From positions 1-58,033 of the forward strand of contig NZ_RWIR01000048.1 of NCBI RefSeq assembly GCF_009764265.1: 58,033 nucleotides of DNA, in the 5' to 3' direction. This document shows positions 8,406 through 18,180 of this stretch, one piece after another (position 1 is the stretch's first letter; every line of letters begins with the position of its first letter). The position numbers were made by a program, and so were the translations under genes. Source of the DNA: Pseudomonas sp. PB101. Its GTDB lineage: Bacteria > Pseudomonadota > Gammaproteobacteria > Pseudomonadales > Pseudomonadaceae. A model generated the notes under the pieces. The model saw only the letters and a program-made list of their open reading frames with translations, had not been told where the DNA came from and ran no database searches.

Positions 8406-9134
8406 ATGAACACCAGTGATCTGCTCGAACAATTACTGCGCGCCGGCCAAGGCTCGATGGCGCAACAGGGTGGCGGTGGCGCCTCGGCCCAGGGCGGGCT
8501 CGGCGACCTGGGCGGCTTGCTCGGCGGGTTGTTGGGCGGTGGCGCCGGTGCCGGTGCGGGCGGCGGTGGCGGTGGGTTGGGCGGATTGCTCGGTGGTTTG
8601 CTTGGCGGCGGCTCGCCGATGGGTGGCGCGCCACAAAGCCGCTCCGGCGGTGGCACCAATTATGCGGCACTGGCCTCACTGGGCATGATGGCGTACCAGG
8701 CGTATCAGGCCTGGCAGCGCAGCCAGGCGTTGGCACCGCAGGAAGCGCCACGCACCGTGGACTTGCTGGCCGGTCCGGAGGCCGAGGAGCACAGCCATGC
8801 GATCCTGCGGGCATTGATCGCCGCGGCCAAGGCCGATGGCCGGATCGATGAAGCAGAGAAGCACATGATCAGCACTGAAATCGGTCGTCACACCGACGAT
8901 CCGCAATTGCAGCAATGGCTGGACGATGAAGTCGCCAAGCCGCTTGACCCCAATGAAGTGGCACAGTCGGCCACCGACCCCGGCATGGCCTCGGAGATGT
9001 ACCTGGCCAGCGTGATGCTGGTGGACGACCAGCAGGACGCCGAGCGCAATTATCTGGATGAACTGGCCGCGGCGTTGCAGATCGACCCAGAGTTGCAATT
9101 GCACCTGGAGCAACAGGCCAAGGGCAATGCCTGA
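8406..9134 (+). CDS. DUF533/TerB-like protein, Gly-rich N-terminus (242 aa)
   Basis: Member of the YebE/DUF533 branch of the TerB-like superfamily. Residues 1-100 are very rich in glycine (runs of GGLLGGLLGG) with one short hydrophobic stretch (ALASLGMMAYQAYQAW). The C-terminal half is the helical TerB-like domain (ALIAAAKADGRIDEAEKHMI). GTG at 8403 is directly followed by ATG at 8406; I take the ATG. The role is unknown; TerB relatives are associated with envelope or tellurite stress. Confidence 0.82.
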   Translation: MNTSDLLEQLLRAGQGSMAQQGGGGASAQGGLGDLGGLLGGLLGGGAGAGAGGGGGGLGGLLGGLLGGGSPMGGAPQSRSGGGTNYAALASLGMMAYQAYQAWQRSQALAPQEAPRTVDLLAGPEAEEHSHAILRALIAAAKADGRIDEAEKHMISTEIGRHTDDPQLQQWLDDEVAKPLDPNEVAQSATDPGMASEMYLASVMLVDDQQDAERNYLDELAAALQIDPELQLHLEQQAKGNA

Positions 9135-9158
9135 CCAGGGGCAAGGCAAAAATCCAAC

Positions 9159-9780
9159 TGTAGGAGCTGGCTTGCCAGCGATGACGGCGTATCAGGCGAC
9201 ATTGATGTTGAATATGCCGGCCTCATCGCCAGCAAGCCAGCTCCCACAGTTTTTGTTGTGAACCTGGCATTTGCGGACAACCCAATCCCTTGTAGGAGCT
9301 GGCTTGCCAGCGATGCCGGAGTGTCAGGCGCCATCGATGTTGAATATGCCGGCCTCATCGCCGGCAAGCCAGCTCCCACAGTTTTTGTGGTGTACCTGCT
9401 ATTTGCGGACGACCCAATCCCCTTGTAGGAGCTGGCTTGCCAGCGATGACGGCGTATCAGGCGACATTGATGTTGGATGTGCCGGCCTCATCGCCGGCAA
9501 GCCAGCTCCCACAGTCTTTGCGGTGAACCTGGCATTTACGGACGACCCAATCCCCTTGTAGGAGCTGGCTTGCCAGCGATGCCGGAGTGTCAGGCGCCAT
9601 CGATGTTGAATATGCCGGCCTCATCGCCAGCAAGCCAGCTCCCACAGTTTTTGTGGTGAACCTGGCATTTGCGGACGACCCAATCCCCTTGTAGGAGCCG
9701 GCTTGCCAGCGATGGCGGTGTGTCAGGCGACATTGATGTTGGATGTGCCGGCCTCATCGCCGGCAAGCCAGCTCCCACAG
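9159..9780. repeat. Tandem REP array, five units of about 133 bp
   Basis: GTAGGAGC-GGCTTGCCAGCGAT begins at 9160, 9292, 9425, 9558 and 9691, a period of 132-133 bases. Each unit also holds an inverted REP (ATCGCCGGCAAGCCAGCTCCCACAG) and a spacer with ACCTGGCATTTGCGGACGACCCAATCCC. It fills the gap between the TerB-like gene and ligD. The rest of the gap (9781-9932) is AT-richer and should hold the ligD promoter. Confidence 0.95.
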
Positions 9781-9932
9781 TTTGATGTAGGGCACATCTC
9801 CTGCTTGTACCCCGCGCTAACAGCCCGTCTGTCCGGGCATTTCCCACATCGATTGAATTATTGCGCCGCTCGCCGGCTCTGCTGGGTTAGGAGACGTTTG
9901 CATTCGACGTCCTGGCGCGAAGCAGGTGAGCC

Positions 9933-12497
9933 ATGGCCCGCAACCTCGATGACTACAACCGCATGCGTGATTTTTCGGCGACTTCCGAGCCTGCTGCCGA
10001 CAAGCGCTCGCGCAAGAAAACTGCCGGGGATCATGCCTTGCAGTTCTGCATTCAAAAGCACGATGCCTCCCACCTGCACTATGACTTTCGCCTGGAGCTA
10101 GACGGCGCACTCAAGAGCTGGGCCGTGCCCAAGGGCCCGTCCCTGGACCCCTCGGTCAAGCGCCTGGCGGTGCACGTCGAAGACCATCCGCTGGCGTACG
10201 CCACGTTCGAAGGCAGCATTCCCGAGGGGCATTACGGTGCCGGCGAGGTCATCGTCTGGGATCGGGGCATCTGGATTCCCCAGGACGATCCCGCCAAGGC
10301 CTATGCCAAGGGGCGACTCAAGTTCGAATTGCAGGGAGAGAAGCTTGGCGGCCTGTGGAACCTGGTGCGCACGCACATGCCGGGCAAACAGGAGCAGTGG
10401 TTCTTGATCAAGCATCAGGACGGCGCCGCCCGTTCGCAGCATGACTACGATGTGCTCAGCGCCGAACCGGACAGCGTGCTCAGCGAGCGGCGCATCGCCG
10501 ACAAACCCTCGAAACCGGCCGCCAGACCCAAGCCCGTCAGGAAGCCCGCAGCCAGTGCCCAGGAAAAATCCTCGCCACTGACCGGCGCCCGCAAGGCCAG
10601 GCTGCCGGACCTGCTCAAGCCTGAGCTGGCAACGCTGGTGGAAAAAGTCCCGGACGGTCCCTGGAGCTACGAAATCAAGTTCGACGGTTACCGGATCATG
10701 GCGCGCATCGACCACGGCGCGGTCAAACTCATCACCCGCAATGGCCACGACTGGACCCACAAGTTACCCCGCCAGGCCGAGGCCCTGGCTGCGCTGGGCC
10801 TGGAGTCGGCGTGGCTCGACGGCGAAATGGTGGTGGCCGACGACCAGGGTGTGCCGGACTTTCAGGCGCTGCAGAACGCCTTCGAGGCGAATCGCAGCGA
10901 CGGCATTCTCTACTACCTGTTCGATATGCCATACCTCAACGGCGTGGACTTGCGCGAGGTGCCGGTCGAAGAGCGCCGGGCCGCGCTTTCGACAGTGCTC
11001 AAGGCCAACGACCAGCCGTTGCTGCGCTTCTCCGAGTCGTTCGGCGAGGAGCCACAGGCCTTGCTCAACAGCGCCTGCCAGATGCGCATGGAAGGCTTGA
11101 TCGGCAAGCGCCTGGGTTCGCCTTATGTCTCCCGGCGCAGCAGCGACTGGATCAAGCTCAAATGCCAACATCGACAGGAGTTCGTCATCGTCGGTTTCAC
11201 CGACCCGAAAGGCTCGCGCCATGCCTTCGGCGCATTGCTTTTGGGGCTGCATGACCGCGACAGTGGCGAGTTGCGTTACGCCGGCAAGGTCGGCACCGGG
11301 TTCAACGAGGCGACCCTGCGCAGCATCCATGAGCAGCTCAAGCCGTTGCGGGTGAAAAAACCGCCGGTGGTCAATCCGCCCGACGGCTCCGAGGCCAGGG
11401 ACGTTCACTGGCTCAAACCCAAACTGCTGGCGGAAGTGGCCTTCGCTGAAATGACCAGGGACGGCTCGGTGCGTCATGCCGTGTTCCATGGCCTGCGCGA
11501 TGACAAACCCGCTCAAGACATCACCGAGGAGCGCGCGAAAACCGTGAAAACCTCCACTGCGAAAAAAACCACGCACAAGAAAACCGAGCCCGCCCCCTCA
11601 CAAATCGGTCTGGAGCAGGGCAAGGTACGAATCACTCACCCGGACCGGGTGATCGATCCCGACAGCGGCACCACCAAGCTGCAACTGGCGCAGTACTACG
11701 CGAGCGTTGCCGAGTGGATCCTGCCCGAACTCAAGGATCGTCCGGTGGCGCTGGTGCGTGCGCCGGACGGCATCGCCGGCGAACTGTTTTTCCAGAAGAA
11801 TGCCGAGCACCTGGCGATCCCGGGCATCACCACGCTGGACAAGCAGCTCACCGGCCAGCCGATCATGCTCATCAACAACGCCGAGGCGCTGATTGGCGCG
11901 GTGCAGATGAGTACCGTGGAGCTGCATACCTGGAACGCCACGTCGGCCAACCTGGACAAGCCAGACCGCTTTGTCCTCGACCTTGACCCGGACCCGGCGC
12001 TGCCATGGAAGCGCATGGTCGAGGCCACTGCGCTGACGCTGTCGGTGCTGGATGAACTGGGGCTCAAGGCGTTTCTGAAAACCAGCGGCGGCAAGGGCAT
12101 CCATGTGGTCGTGCCGCTGACTCGCAAGCTCGGTTGGGATGAGGTCAAGGACTTCAGCCATGCCATTGTCAGTCACATGGCCAAGCTGTTGCCCGAGCGT
12201 TTTTCGGCGGTGTCGGGACCGAAGAACCGGGTCGGCCGGATCTTCATCGATTACCTGCGCAACGGCCTGGGGGCGACCACCATCTGCGCCTACGCGGTAC
12301 GTACCCGCGAGGGTCTGCCGGTGTCGATGCCGATTTTTCGCGAGGAGGTTGCCGAGCTCAAGGGCGGCAATCAGTGGAACCTGCACAATGCACATGAACG
12401 CCTGGCAGAAGTCGGCGATGAACCCTGGGCACAGATGCGCAAGACGCAGCAGGCGATCACCGCCGAGATGCGTCGGCGGGTGGGGATGAAAAAGTGA
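9933..12497 (+). CDS. ligD: DNA ligase D, non-homologous end joining (854 aa)
   Basis: Multifunctional repair enzyme that works with Ku at double-strand breaks. Domain order is phosphoesterase (about 35-180, with FCIQKHDASHLHYDFRLE), ATP-dependent ligase (about 225-535, adenylated Lys249 in EIKFDGYR), then primase/polymerase (about 557-850, with VLDLDPDP metal ligands and TSGGKGIHVVVPL). Linkers at about 185-225 and 525-555 are Lys/Ala/Pro rich. The start has AGGTGAGCC upstream. No ku gene is in the window. It follows the tandem REP array and ends at a short palindrome. Confidence 0.96.
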   Translation: MARNLDDYNRMRDFSATSEPAADKRSRKKTAGDHALQFCIQKHDASHLHYDFRLELDGALKSWAVPKGPSLDPSVKRLAVHVEDHPLAYATFEGSIPEGHYGAGEVIVWDRGIWIPQDDPAKAYAKGRLKFELQGEKLGGLWNLVRTHMPGKQEQWFLIKHQDGAARSQHDYDVLSAEPDSVLSERRIADKPSKPAARPKPVRKPAASAQEKSSPLTGARKARLPDLLKPELATLVEKVPDGPWSYEIKFDGYRIMARIDHGAVKLITRNGHDWTHKLPRQAEALAALGLESAWLDGEMVVADDQGVPDFQALQNAFEANRSDGILYYLFDMPYLNGVDLREVPVEERRAALSTVLKANDQPLLRFSESFGEEPQALLNSACQMRMEGLIGKRLGSPYVSRRSSDWIKLKCQHRQEFVIVGFTDPKGSRHAFGALLLGLHDRDSGELRYAGKVGTGFNEATLRSIHEQLKPLRVKKPPVVNPPDGSEARDVHWLKPKLLAEVAFAEMTRDGSVRHAVFHGLRDDKPAQDITEERAKTVKTSTAKKTTHKKTEPAPSQIGLEQGKVRITHPDRVIDPDSGTTKLQLAQYYASVAEWILPELKDRPVALVRAPDGIAGELFFQKNAEHLAIPGITTLDKQLTGQPIMLINNAEALIGAVQMSTVELHTWNATSANLDKPDRFVLDLDPDPALPWKRMVEATALTLSVLDELGLKAFLKTSGGKGIHVVVPLTRKLGWDEVKDFSHAIVSHMAKLLPERFSAVSGPKNRVGRIFIDYLRNGLGATTICAYAVRTREGLPVSMPIFREEVAELKGGNQWNLHNAHERLAEVGDEPWAQMRKTQQAITAEMRRRVGMKK

Positions 12498-12519
12498 CCG
12501 CAAGGGTCAAGGGAAATCC

Positions 12520-12543
12520 CTGTGGCGAGCTCGCTCGCCACAG
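12520..12543. repeat. Single REP-like palindrome between convergent genes
   Basis: The palindrome TGTGGCGAGC-TCGCTCGCCACA lies between the ends of ligD and the lipoprotein gene. It could act as a bidirectional transcript end; there is no T-run on either side. Confidence 0.7.
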
Positions 12544-12555
12544 GTACAGGGGGGG

Positions 12556-13230
12556 TTACTTGATGAAGGCCTGGAAGTCGGTACCCAGTTTGTCGATCGC
12601 CGCCTTGAAGTCCTGGGCGGTAATCTTCTGGCTTTCGTTTTTCAGTTCGCTGCCGAACACCTTGCGCACCACTTTGGCTACGGTCTGGTTGCTCTTCGCG
12701 TCAATGAATTCGGCTTCGATGAACAGGGTGGTTTCCTGGTCACGGTGACCGGTGGCGGCCTGGGTTGCGCCGACTACGGCCGCGATGGGCACCACTTCAT
12801 ACCACTTCATGCCTTCGTTCTCGGCGTTCACCCCGGTGATCGCAGCGCGCATGATCAGCGGCCGGGAACCCGCCGGAGCGGCTGACGAGGTGGACACTAC
12901 GCGGTACTTCTGACCGAGCGTGGCCTTGGCCTTGTTGGTCATGTAGTTCTGGATGTCGGTCAGCGTCTGCTGGTTGACCCGCTCATCGGGCTTGGGCGCC
13001 GGGTACAGCTCCAGCTTGTTGAACACCACGGTGTCATAGGCATTCGGGTTCCACGACGGGCTGACCCAGCGCATCGCGGTGCCACCGCTCGGCGTTTCGA
13101 CTTCCTGCAGGTTGTTATAGTTGGGCAGGAAGCCTGAGTATTGTTCCTTCTCGGTCACTTTCGAGGTACAGCCGCCTAGCAACAGACTTGCCAGCGTAGC
13201 GCCGACCAGCAGTTTTCGGGACAGATTCAT
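12556..13230 (-). CDS. DUF3313-type lipoprotein (224 aa)
   Basis: Exported lipoprotein: signal peptide with lipobox LLGGC, lipidated Cys21. The mature part matches the DUF3313 style (YSGFLPNYNNL near the N-terminus, a central YEVVPIAAVVGATQAATG segment). The start ATG at 13230 is preceded by GGAGTAAAC. It lies 50 bases downstream of the FadL gene on the same strand, so the two are probably an operon acting at the outer membrane. The function is not known. Confidence 0.83.
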   Translation of the reverse strand: MNLSRKLLVGATLASLLLGGCTSKVTEKEQYSGFLPNYNNLQEVETPSGGTAMRWVSPSWNPNAYDTVVFNKLELYPAPKPDERVNQQTLTDIQNYMTNKAKATLGQKYRVVSTSSAAPAGSRPLIMRAAITGVNAENEGMKWYEVVPIAAVVGATQAATGHRDQETTLFIEAEFIDAKSNQTVAKVVRKVFGSELKNESQKITAQDFKAAIDKLGTDFQAFIK

Positions 13231-13280
13231 AGTGGTGTTTACTCCTTGGTTGAAATCGTCGTTCTTGCGTTGTCTGAGCA

Positions 13281-14549
13281 TCAGAAGCGCCAGGTCATGT
13301 TCCCGGTCAGGGCCTGGATCCAGGCGTTGTCGAACTCGCCGGAAACTCGGTTGCCGGATACGGACTTGGTCTGGTCGATCGGCATGTCGCCGAGCCAGAC
13401 CATGGCCCAGCTGACGTTGACATCGGTGTCCTTGTTCAGAGCATAGGTGGCTCCCGTCGCAATGCGCCAGGATTCGTTCATCGGCACGATCACGCTGCGG
13501 TTGCTGTCCGAAACGGCGCTGCTGTCATAGGCCACGCCGAAGTTCCACAACAACTGTTCGGTGGCCTGGTACTGCGCGCCAAGGGAGAGGTGCCAGGTGT
13601 CCTTGAATCCGGCGTCGACGTTTTTCGATTGCGAACCCAGCGCCGTGGTGTCGACTTCAACGCCGATATCGCCGAACTCGGACCAGTCCTGCCAGTTGGC
13701 CGAAGCCAGCAGGGCCCACTGCCGGTCCAGTTGCTGGAACAGGCTCAGGGTCAGGGTTTGCGGCACCTTGATGTCGAGTTCGGTGTCGGTGTTGTTGATG
13801 CGGTCGAGCAGGCGGCCATCGCCCTTGACGTCCAGCCGGTCCTTGAAGTCGAGGTCGACCTGGCTGGTGTAGGCCAGGCCTATGCGCGTGCCGGGTTGCG
13901 GGGCGTAGATCACCCCGACGTTGGCGCCGTAGCCCCAGGCGTTGTCCTTGTATTTGTACTGGCCGTCGGTGCGGTCGGTGAAGCCGAAGGGCGAGCGGTC
14001 AATCGCCGTTTGCGCCTGCAACATGCCATACATGGCCTTGACGCCCACGCCCACCGACCATTGTTCGTTGAAGCGGTAGGACACGCTCGGCACCAGGGAC
14101 AGACCGAGCAGGCTGGAGTTTTGCGCGAAGTAGCGGCCGGACCAGTCGTTGTCGTAGTTGACCGCCAGGCCGAAGTCGCCATAGGAGCCGAAACCGACGC
14201 TCCAGTGATCGTCCAGTTCATGGCTGATGAAGAAGCTGGCACCGGGGATCGGATCGAGGGCATTGCCGCTGCCACTGCCGGCAGTGTTGGTGCCGGAGTC
14301 ACGGTCGAAGCTCAGGTCGCCGTAGAGCACTTGCAGGCCGCCGGTGATTTGCGTGCCTGGCAGGTAGCTCATGCCCGCCGGGTTGCTGGCGATGGTCGAG
14401 GGGCCCTGGGCACGGGCGGCGGCGCCAGCGTTGGCCAGGCCTGCGTTGTCGGTGCCGATTTCGTAGAGCATGATGCCGCCGGCCCAGGCCTGTTGGCAGC
14501 ACAGGGTCAGTAGCGCGGATGCAGATACGGCAAGTGTTCTGTTCGGCAT
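13281..14549 (-). CDS. FadL/TodX-family outer-membrane channel (422 aa)
   Basis: Outer-membrane beta-barrel of the OmpP1/FadL/TodX family, which takes up long-chain fatty acids or other hydrophobic compounds. A signal peptide ends at AWAGG (about residue 24). The hatch region is typical (NAGAAARAQGPSTIASNPAGMSYLPG), and the chain ends in Phe (NMTWRF) as barrel assembly requires. The ribosome site GAGGTAGATAC precedes ATG. It is the first gene of an operon with the DUF3313 lipoprotein. Confidence 0.9.
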   Translation of the reverse strand: MPNRTLAVSASALLTLCCQQAWAGGIMLYEIGTDNAGLANAGAAARAQGPSTIASNPAGMSYLPGTQITGGLQVLYGDLSFDRDSGTNTAGSGSGNALDPIPGASFFISHELDDHWSVGFGSYGDFGLAVNYDNDWSGRYFAQNSSLLGLSLVPSVSYRFNEQWSVGVGVKAMYGMLQAQTAIDRSPFGFTDRTDGQYKYKDNAWGYGANVGVIYAPQPGTRIGLAYTSQVDLDFKDRLDVKGDGRLLDRINNTDTELDIKVPQTLTLSLFQQLDRQWALLASANWQDWSEFGDIGVEVDTTALGSQSKNVDAGFKDTWHLSLGAQYQATEQLLWNFGVAYDSSAVSDSNRSVIVPMNESWRIATGATYALNKDTDVNVSWAMVWLGDMPIDQTKSVSGNRVSGEFDNAWIQALTGNMTWRF

Positions 14550-14772
14550 GTATCTACCTCAGCAAATGTCCATTTCGAATGCGCGTGGACGGTGCCGGCC
14601 ACCCGCGGATTCGGCTGTTTACCTGGCCTCTTGGTCCGCGCTGCAGCGACCTTGGCCGCGCCCGGCTCGGCGATGATGTTCAGGTTCCCCGTCAAGAGCG
14701 TAGGTTCGAATTGCGAAATATCCAGTAATGGCTAGTTAGAAAGTAGGCTTTCAGTCGATATAAGCGTCTGTT

Positions 14773-15312
14773 TCACCAGCGAAACATGGGCAACGGCCGC
14801 AGCGGCGAGCGGATCAGTTGCCGGACTGAAAGCTTCATCAGCATCGAGTGAAAACCATGGTCGGGAAAGGTCGACTGCACGGTTTTGACGAAGCTTCGAG
14901 GCAAGCCGAAACGCACCAGGCCCAGGGACACATCCACCAGATCGGCCTGGCGAAAGGCTTCGACGCTTTCGGCACAAGCGCCGCGATACCGGCGCAGCTT
15001 GTGATGCTCGAGAATCAGCGCACTGACTTCTTCCTTCAGGTCCGATCGCTGCTGGCTGTCGAGGTACTCGGTGGCCAGGGCAATGGAGGGCGGCAGGTAG
15101 TCCAGGGTGTCATCGGTCCAGATACCCAGGTCGTGAAACGCTGCGGCGATCTGCACGGCGTCCGAGGGCAAACCGTCGGCAGCGCTGAGGGCCGCGTGGA
15201 AATTCAGCACCCGGTAGATGTGGTTGCGGTAGCCCTGCAGGTCGGCACCGATGGCCAGGGCGAATGAGGTGAGGATCTCGTCGGTGCGAGGGAATTCGAG
15301 CAGCAGTTTCAT
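14773..15312 (-). CDS. HD-domain protein, predicted phosphohydrolase (179 aa)
   Basis: Metal-dependent phosphohydrolase fold. An upstream His31 (GYRNHIYRV) and the His60-Asp61 doublet (AAAFHDLGIW) supply the HD metal site; EHHK further on adds possible ligands. The substrate is unknown. Its start overlaps the stop of the 133-residue gene upstream (ATGA at 15311-15314 region), so the two are coupled. The space upstream of fadL (14550-14772) shows no other gene. Confidence 0.82.
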   Translation of the reverse strand: MKLLLEFPRTDEILTSFALAIGADLQGYRNHIYRVLNFHAALSAADGLPSDAVQIAAAFHDLGIWTDDTLDYLPPSIALATEYLDSQQRSDLKEEVSALILEHHKLRRYRGACAESVEAFRQADLVDVSLGLVRFGLPRSFVKTVQSTFPDHGFHSMLMKLSVRQLIRSPLRPLPMFRW

Positions 15313-15713
15313 CAGGCGTCACGCAACAGGTCGTTGGCGTTGAGCAGGTCGTAGGCTATCTCCGGGCGCTTTTCCATGGCACGGCGAATGGCCGCGGGGA
15401 TGCTCGCGCGGGTCTTGCGGCACAGTCCCGGCAGTTCGCCAACCTGGATGCCGATGCCGCGCATGGTGCGCACTTCATTGAAGCCCGGGGCGATGGCCAC
15501 GCGAATGCCCAACTGCTCGAACATGCGCCGCTGCACGTGCTCAAGATCGCTCAGGCTCTGCAGGTTCTCCAGGCGTTCGATCAGGCGTTTTTCTTCGTTG
15601 CGGGTCAGAAACAGAATGCGCAGGTCCGCCCCCGGTGTTTCCAGCAGCGGGTCACGCCCGCAGTCGCAGGCGCCGGGCGGGCAGGGTGAGCGGGTCGCAG
15701 CGGTGGTGGTCAT
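15312..15713 (-). CDS. Conserved protein of unknown function, Cys-rich N-terminus (133 aa)
   Basis: I do not recognise a named family. The N-terminus is Cys-rich (PCPPGACDCGRDPL), suggesting a metal or zinc site. The rest is a mixed alpha/beta chain with a basic RNEEKRLIERLENL segment. A TTG at 15722 could start it, but the in-frame ATG at 15713 is preferred. It is translationally coupled to the HD-domain gene by an ATGA overlap. The position next to lysine decarboxylase resembles the PA1817-PA1818 neighbourhood of P. aeruginosa as I recall it. Confidence 0.7.
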   Translation of the reverse strand: MTTTAATRSPCPPGACDCGRDPLLETPGADLRILFLTRNEEKRLIERLENLQSLSDLEHVQRRMFEQLGIRVAIAPGFNEVRTMRGIGIQVGELPGLCRKTRASIPAAIRRAMEKRPEIAYDLLNANDLLRDA

Positions 15714-15780
15714 GGGGATCAATCATAGAGCGCCGTGATTGAATTTGCCCATAGGGATTTGAAAGGGTATGCAAAAGCAA

Positions 15781-15870
15781 TGTGGGAGCGAGCTTGCTCG
15801 CGATGGCGTCGTGTCAGGCAACATTGATGTTGACTGGAAAAACGCTATCGCGAGCAAGCTCGCTCCCACA
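15781..15870. repeat. REP inverted pair
   Basis: Copies at 15781-15804 and 15847-15870 (GCGAGCTTGCTCGCGA type) between the 133-residue gene and ldcA. Confidence 0.9.
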
Positions 15871-15894
15871 AGGGTTGCGGTGAAGCTGTTTAAT

Positions 15895-18180
15895 TTATTT
15901 CAGTACCAGCATCCGATAAACGCCGTCTTCGACTTCGATCCCGTGGGTGTCATGGGTGAAGCCCGGGAAGGATCTGTCGAAGGCTTCCAGTGCCTTGAGG
16001 TACGCAAGCAAAGGACCGTCCGCTGGGCCCGCGTTCTCGCCTGGCATGAGCAACGGGATGCCTGGCGGATACGGCACGATACCGGTGGCGGCGAGGCGGC
16101 CGGCGGCCTGGTCGAGGGTGACCAGTTCGATGTCGTTGCGCACCAGTTTTTCGTAGGCCTCCACCGGGCTGAACTCGGCTTGTGGCAGGGTGCCGAACGC
16201 CTGGGACATGTTGGCGGTGGTCTTGTGTTTCTTCATGGCGGCGAAGATTTCGTCGGCCAGGTCCTTCAGGCCCATGCCGGCATAGCGTCGCTGGTTGGCG
16301 TTGTACAGGTCGGGCAGGCACAGCTCCAGTTCGGCGTTGTCGTCGTAGTCGCGCTTGAAGTCGAGCAGGGCGTTGAGCAGCGTGCCCCACTTGCCTTTGG
16401 TGATGCCGATGGAGAACAGGAACAGGATGGTGAAGTCGGTGGTTTTCTCGACCACGATGCCCTGGCGTCCCAGGTACGCGGTGACGACGCAGGCGGGGAT
16501 GCCGTGGGCCAGCAGGCTGCCGTCGTCGCCCATGCCCGGGGCCAGTACCGAGACCTTGATCGGGTCCAGCATGCAGTAGCCGTCTTCGATGTCACCGAAA
16601 CCGTGCCATACCGCATTCGGATGCAGCACCCAGCAGTTCGGGTCGGTTTTCAGCGTGACCGGGTCGACCTCATGGAACGGCACGGTCGCTGCGCCCACCT
16701 GTACGCTCGGCGGCTGCCAGCAGGTGAAGAACCAGTCGTCCTTGCTCAGCATCTCGTTGTGCATGCGCGAGAGCACCTGGCGGAAGCTGATCGCTTCTTC
16801 GATCGACTCGCTGGTGAGGATCTGCCCGCTCGGGGCTTCCATCATCGCCGAGCTGACATCGCAGGAGGCCATGATCGCGTAGTTCGGCGAAGTCGAGGCG
16901 TGCATCATGTACGACTCGTTGAAACGCGCATGTTCGATCGGGTTACGGCCGTCGCGCACGTGGATCATCGAGGCCTGGGACAGGGCGGCCAGCAACTTGT
17001 GGGTCGACTGGGTGGCGAACACGGTCGGCTTGGACTTGTCGTGATCGGCCGGGTTGCCGTGCATGGCATGGCGTCCGGTGTACAGCGGGTTGAAGCGCGC
17101 ATAACCGTACCAGGCTTCGTCGAAGTGCAGGCGGTCGACGCTTTCGCCCAGCAGCTCCTCGACGCGGGTGACGTTGTAGGTCAGGCCGTCGTAGGTGGAG
17201 TTGGTGACGATGGCGTGCACCGGCGTCGGGTCGATGCCTTTCTTGACCAGCGGGTTGCTGGCGATGGCGGCTTTCACGCCTTCGGCGCTCAGGGTCTGCG
17301 GCAGGATCGGGCCGATGATGCCGTAGCGGTTGCGGGTCGGCACCAGGTAGGTCGGAATCGCCCCGGACAGGGTCATCGCATGTTCGGCGGACTTGTGGCA
17401 GTTACGGTCGCACAGGGCGATCTGGTTGCGCGTGACGCTGGCCATGAGGATGACGCGGTTGGACATCGACGAGCCGTTGGTCACGTAGTACGTGCGGTGC
17501 GCGCCGAAGACCTTGGCGGCGTAGCGTTCGCCCTGGCCGATGGGGCCGCTGTGATCGAGCAGCGAACCCAGTTCGCCGACCGAGATCGACAGGTCGGAGC
17601 GCAGCAGGTTCTCGCCGAAGAATTCGTAGAAGGCACGTCCGGCGGTGCTCTTGAGAAACGCCGTACCACCGGCATGGCCCGGGGTGTGCCAGGAGTATTC
17701 ATAGGTGCGGGCAAACTTCACCAGCGCGCCGAACATCGGCGGCAGGGCGGCCTGGCGATAGCGCTCGATGGCGGCCAGGATGCGCCCGCTGAGGAAACCG
17801 GTGGTGTCTTCGGGCAGCCAGATGAAGTCGTCGGCGTGTTGCATGACCAGCAACGGAATGCTCGACGCGGTGGTGCGGTCACTGATCAGGAACACCGGCA
17901 CCCGCGTGTTGCGCTCGCGCAGTTTGACCAGCAGTTTGATGCAGTCGGCGTGGCCTTCACTGGTGTCCATTTCCCAACGGATGAGCACGCACTGGACGGC
18001 AGGGTCCGAACGCAGGATCGATGCGGCATCGCTGAGGCTTTCCGAAGCCAGGACGCTGACACCGCGTCCCTCTACGTCGTGGAGCAGGTGATCGAGGGCA
18101 CGGCCAAACACCGTTCGCTTGTCCGGCGGGCTGCTGACCAGTAGCGCCAGCATGCCCAGCGAGTGTTTATAGTCCGTCAT
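15895..18180 (-). CDS. ldcA: Lysine decarboxylase, Orn/Lys/Arg class (761 aa)
   Basis: Pyridoxal-phosphate enzyme that decarboxylates a basic amino acid, most likely lysine to cadaverine. An N-terminal wing resembles a receiver fold (about 1-140). The PLP domain carries the Schiff-base Lys395 in FATQSTHKLLAALS, with the conserved SNPLVKKGIDP and HFDEAWYGYARF segments before it. The C-terminal domain follows. Length and the neighbouring antiporter match the P. aeruginosa LdcA locus. Its start overlaps the antiporter stop by one base (TAATG at 18178-18182), so it is the second gene of an operon. Confidence 0.92.
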   Translation of the reverse strand: MTDYKHSLGMLALLVSSPPDKRTVFGRALDHLLHDVEGRGVSVLASESLSDAASILRSDPAVQCVLIRWEMDTSEGHADCIKLLVKLRERNTRVPVFLISDRTTASSIPLLVMQHADDFIWLPEDTTGFLSGRILAAIERYRQAALPPMFGALVKFARTYEYSWHTPGHAGGTAFLKSTAGRAFYEFFGENLLRSDLSISVGELGSLLDHSGPIGQGERYAAKVFGAHRTYYVTNGSSMSNRVILMASVTRNQIALCDRNCHKSAEHAMTLSGAIPTYLVPTRNRYGIIGPILPQTLSAEGVKAAIASNPLVKKGIDPTPVHAIVTNSTYDGLTYNVTRVEELLGESVDRLHFDEAWYGYARFNPLYTGRHAMHGNPADHDKSKPTVFATQSTHKLLAALSQASMIHVRDGRNPIEHARFNESYMMHASTSPNYAIMASCDVSSAMMEAPSGQILTSESIEEAISFRQVLSRMHNEMLSKDDWFFTCWQPPSVQVGAATVPFHEVDPVTLKTDPNCWVLHPNAVWHGFGDIEDGYCMLDPIKVSVLAPGMGDDGSLLAHGIPACVVTAYLGRQGIVVEKTTDFTILFLFSIGITKGKWGTLLNALLDFKRDYDDNAELELCLPDLYNANQRRYAGMGLKDLADEIFAAMKKHKTTANMSQAFGTLPQAEFSPVEAYEKLVRNDIELVTLDQAAGRLAATGIVPYPPGIPLLMPGENAGPADGPLLAYLKALEAFDRSFPGFTHDTHGIEVEDGVYRMLVLK

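Noticed and set aside
9159..9780. CRISPR array
   Set aside because: Repeats are about 133 bp with internal REP palindromes, spacers are themselves repeated, and there are no cas genes.
15769..18144. 791-residue open frame on the plus strand opposite lysine decarboxylase
   Set aside because: It is a shadow of ldcA caused by high GC at third positions; composition is Val/Gly/Arg/His rich with no domain, while the minus strand shows a complete enzyme.
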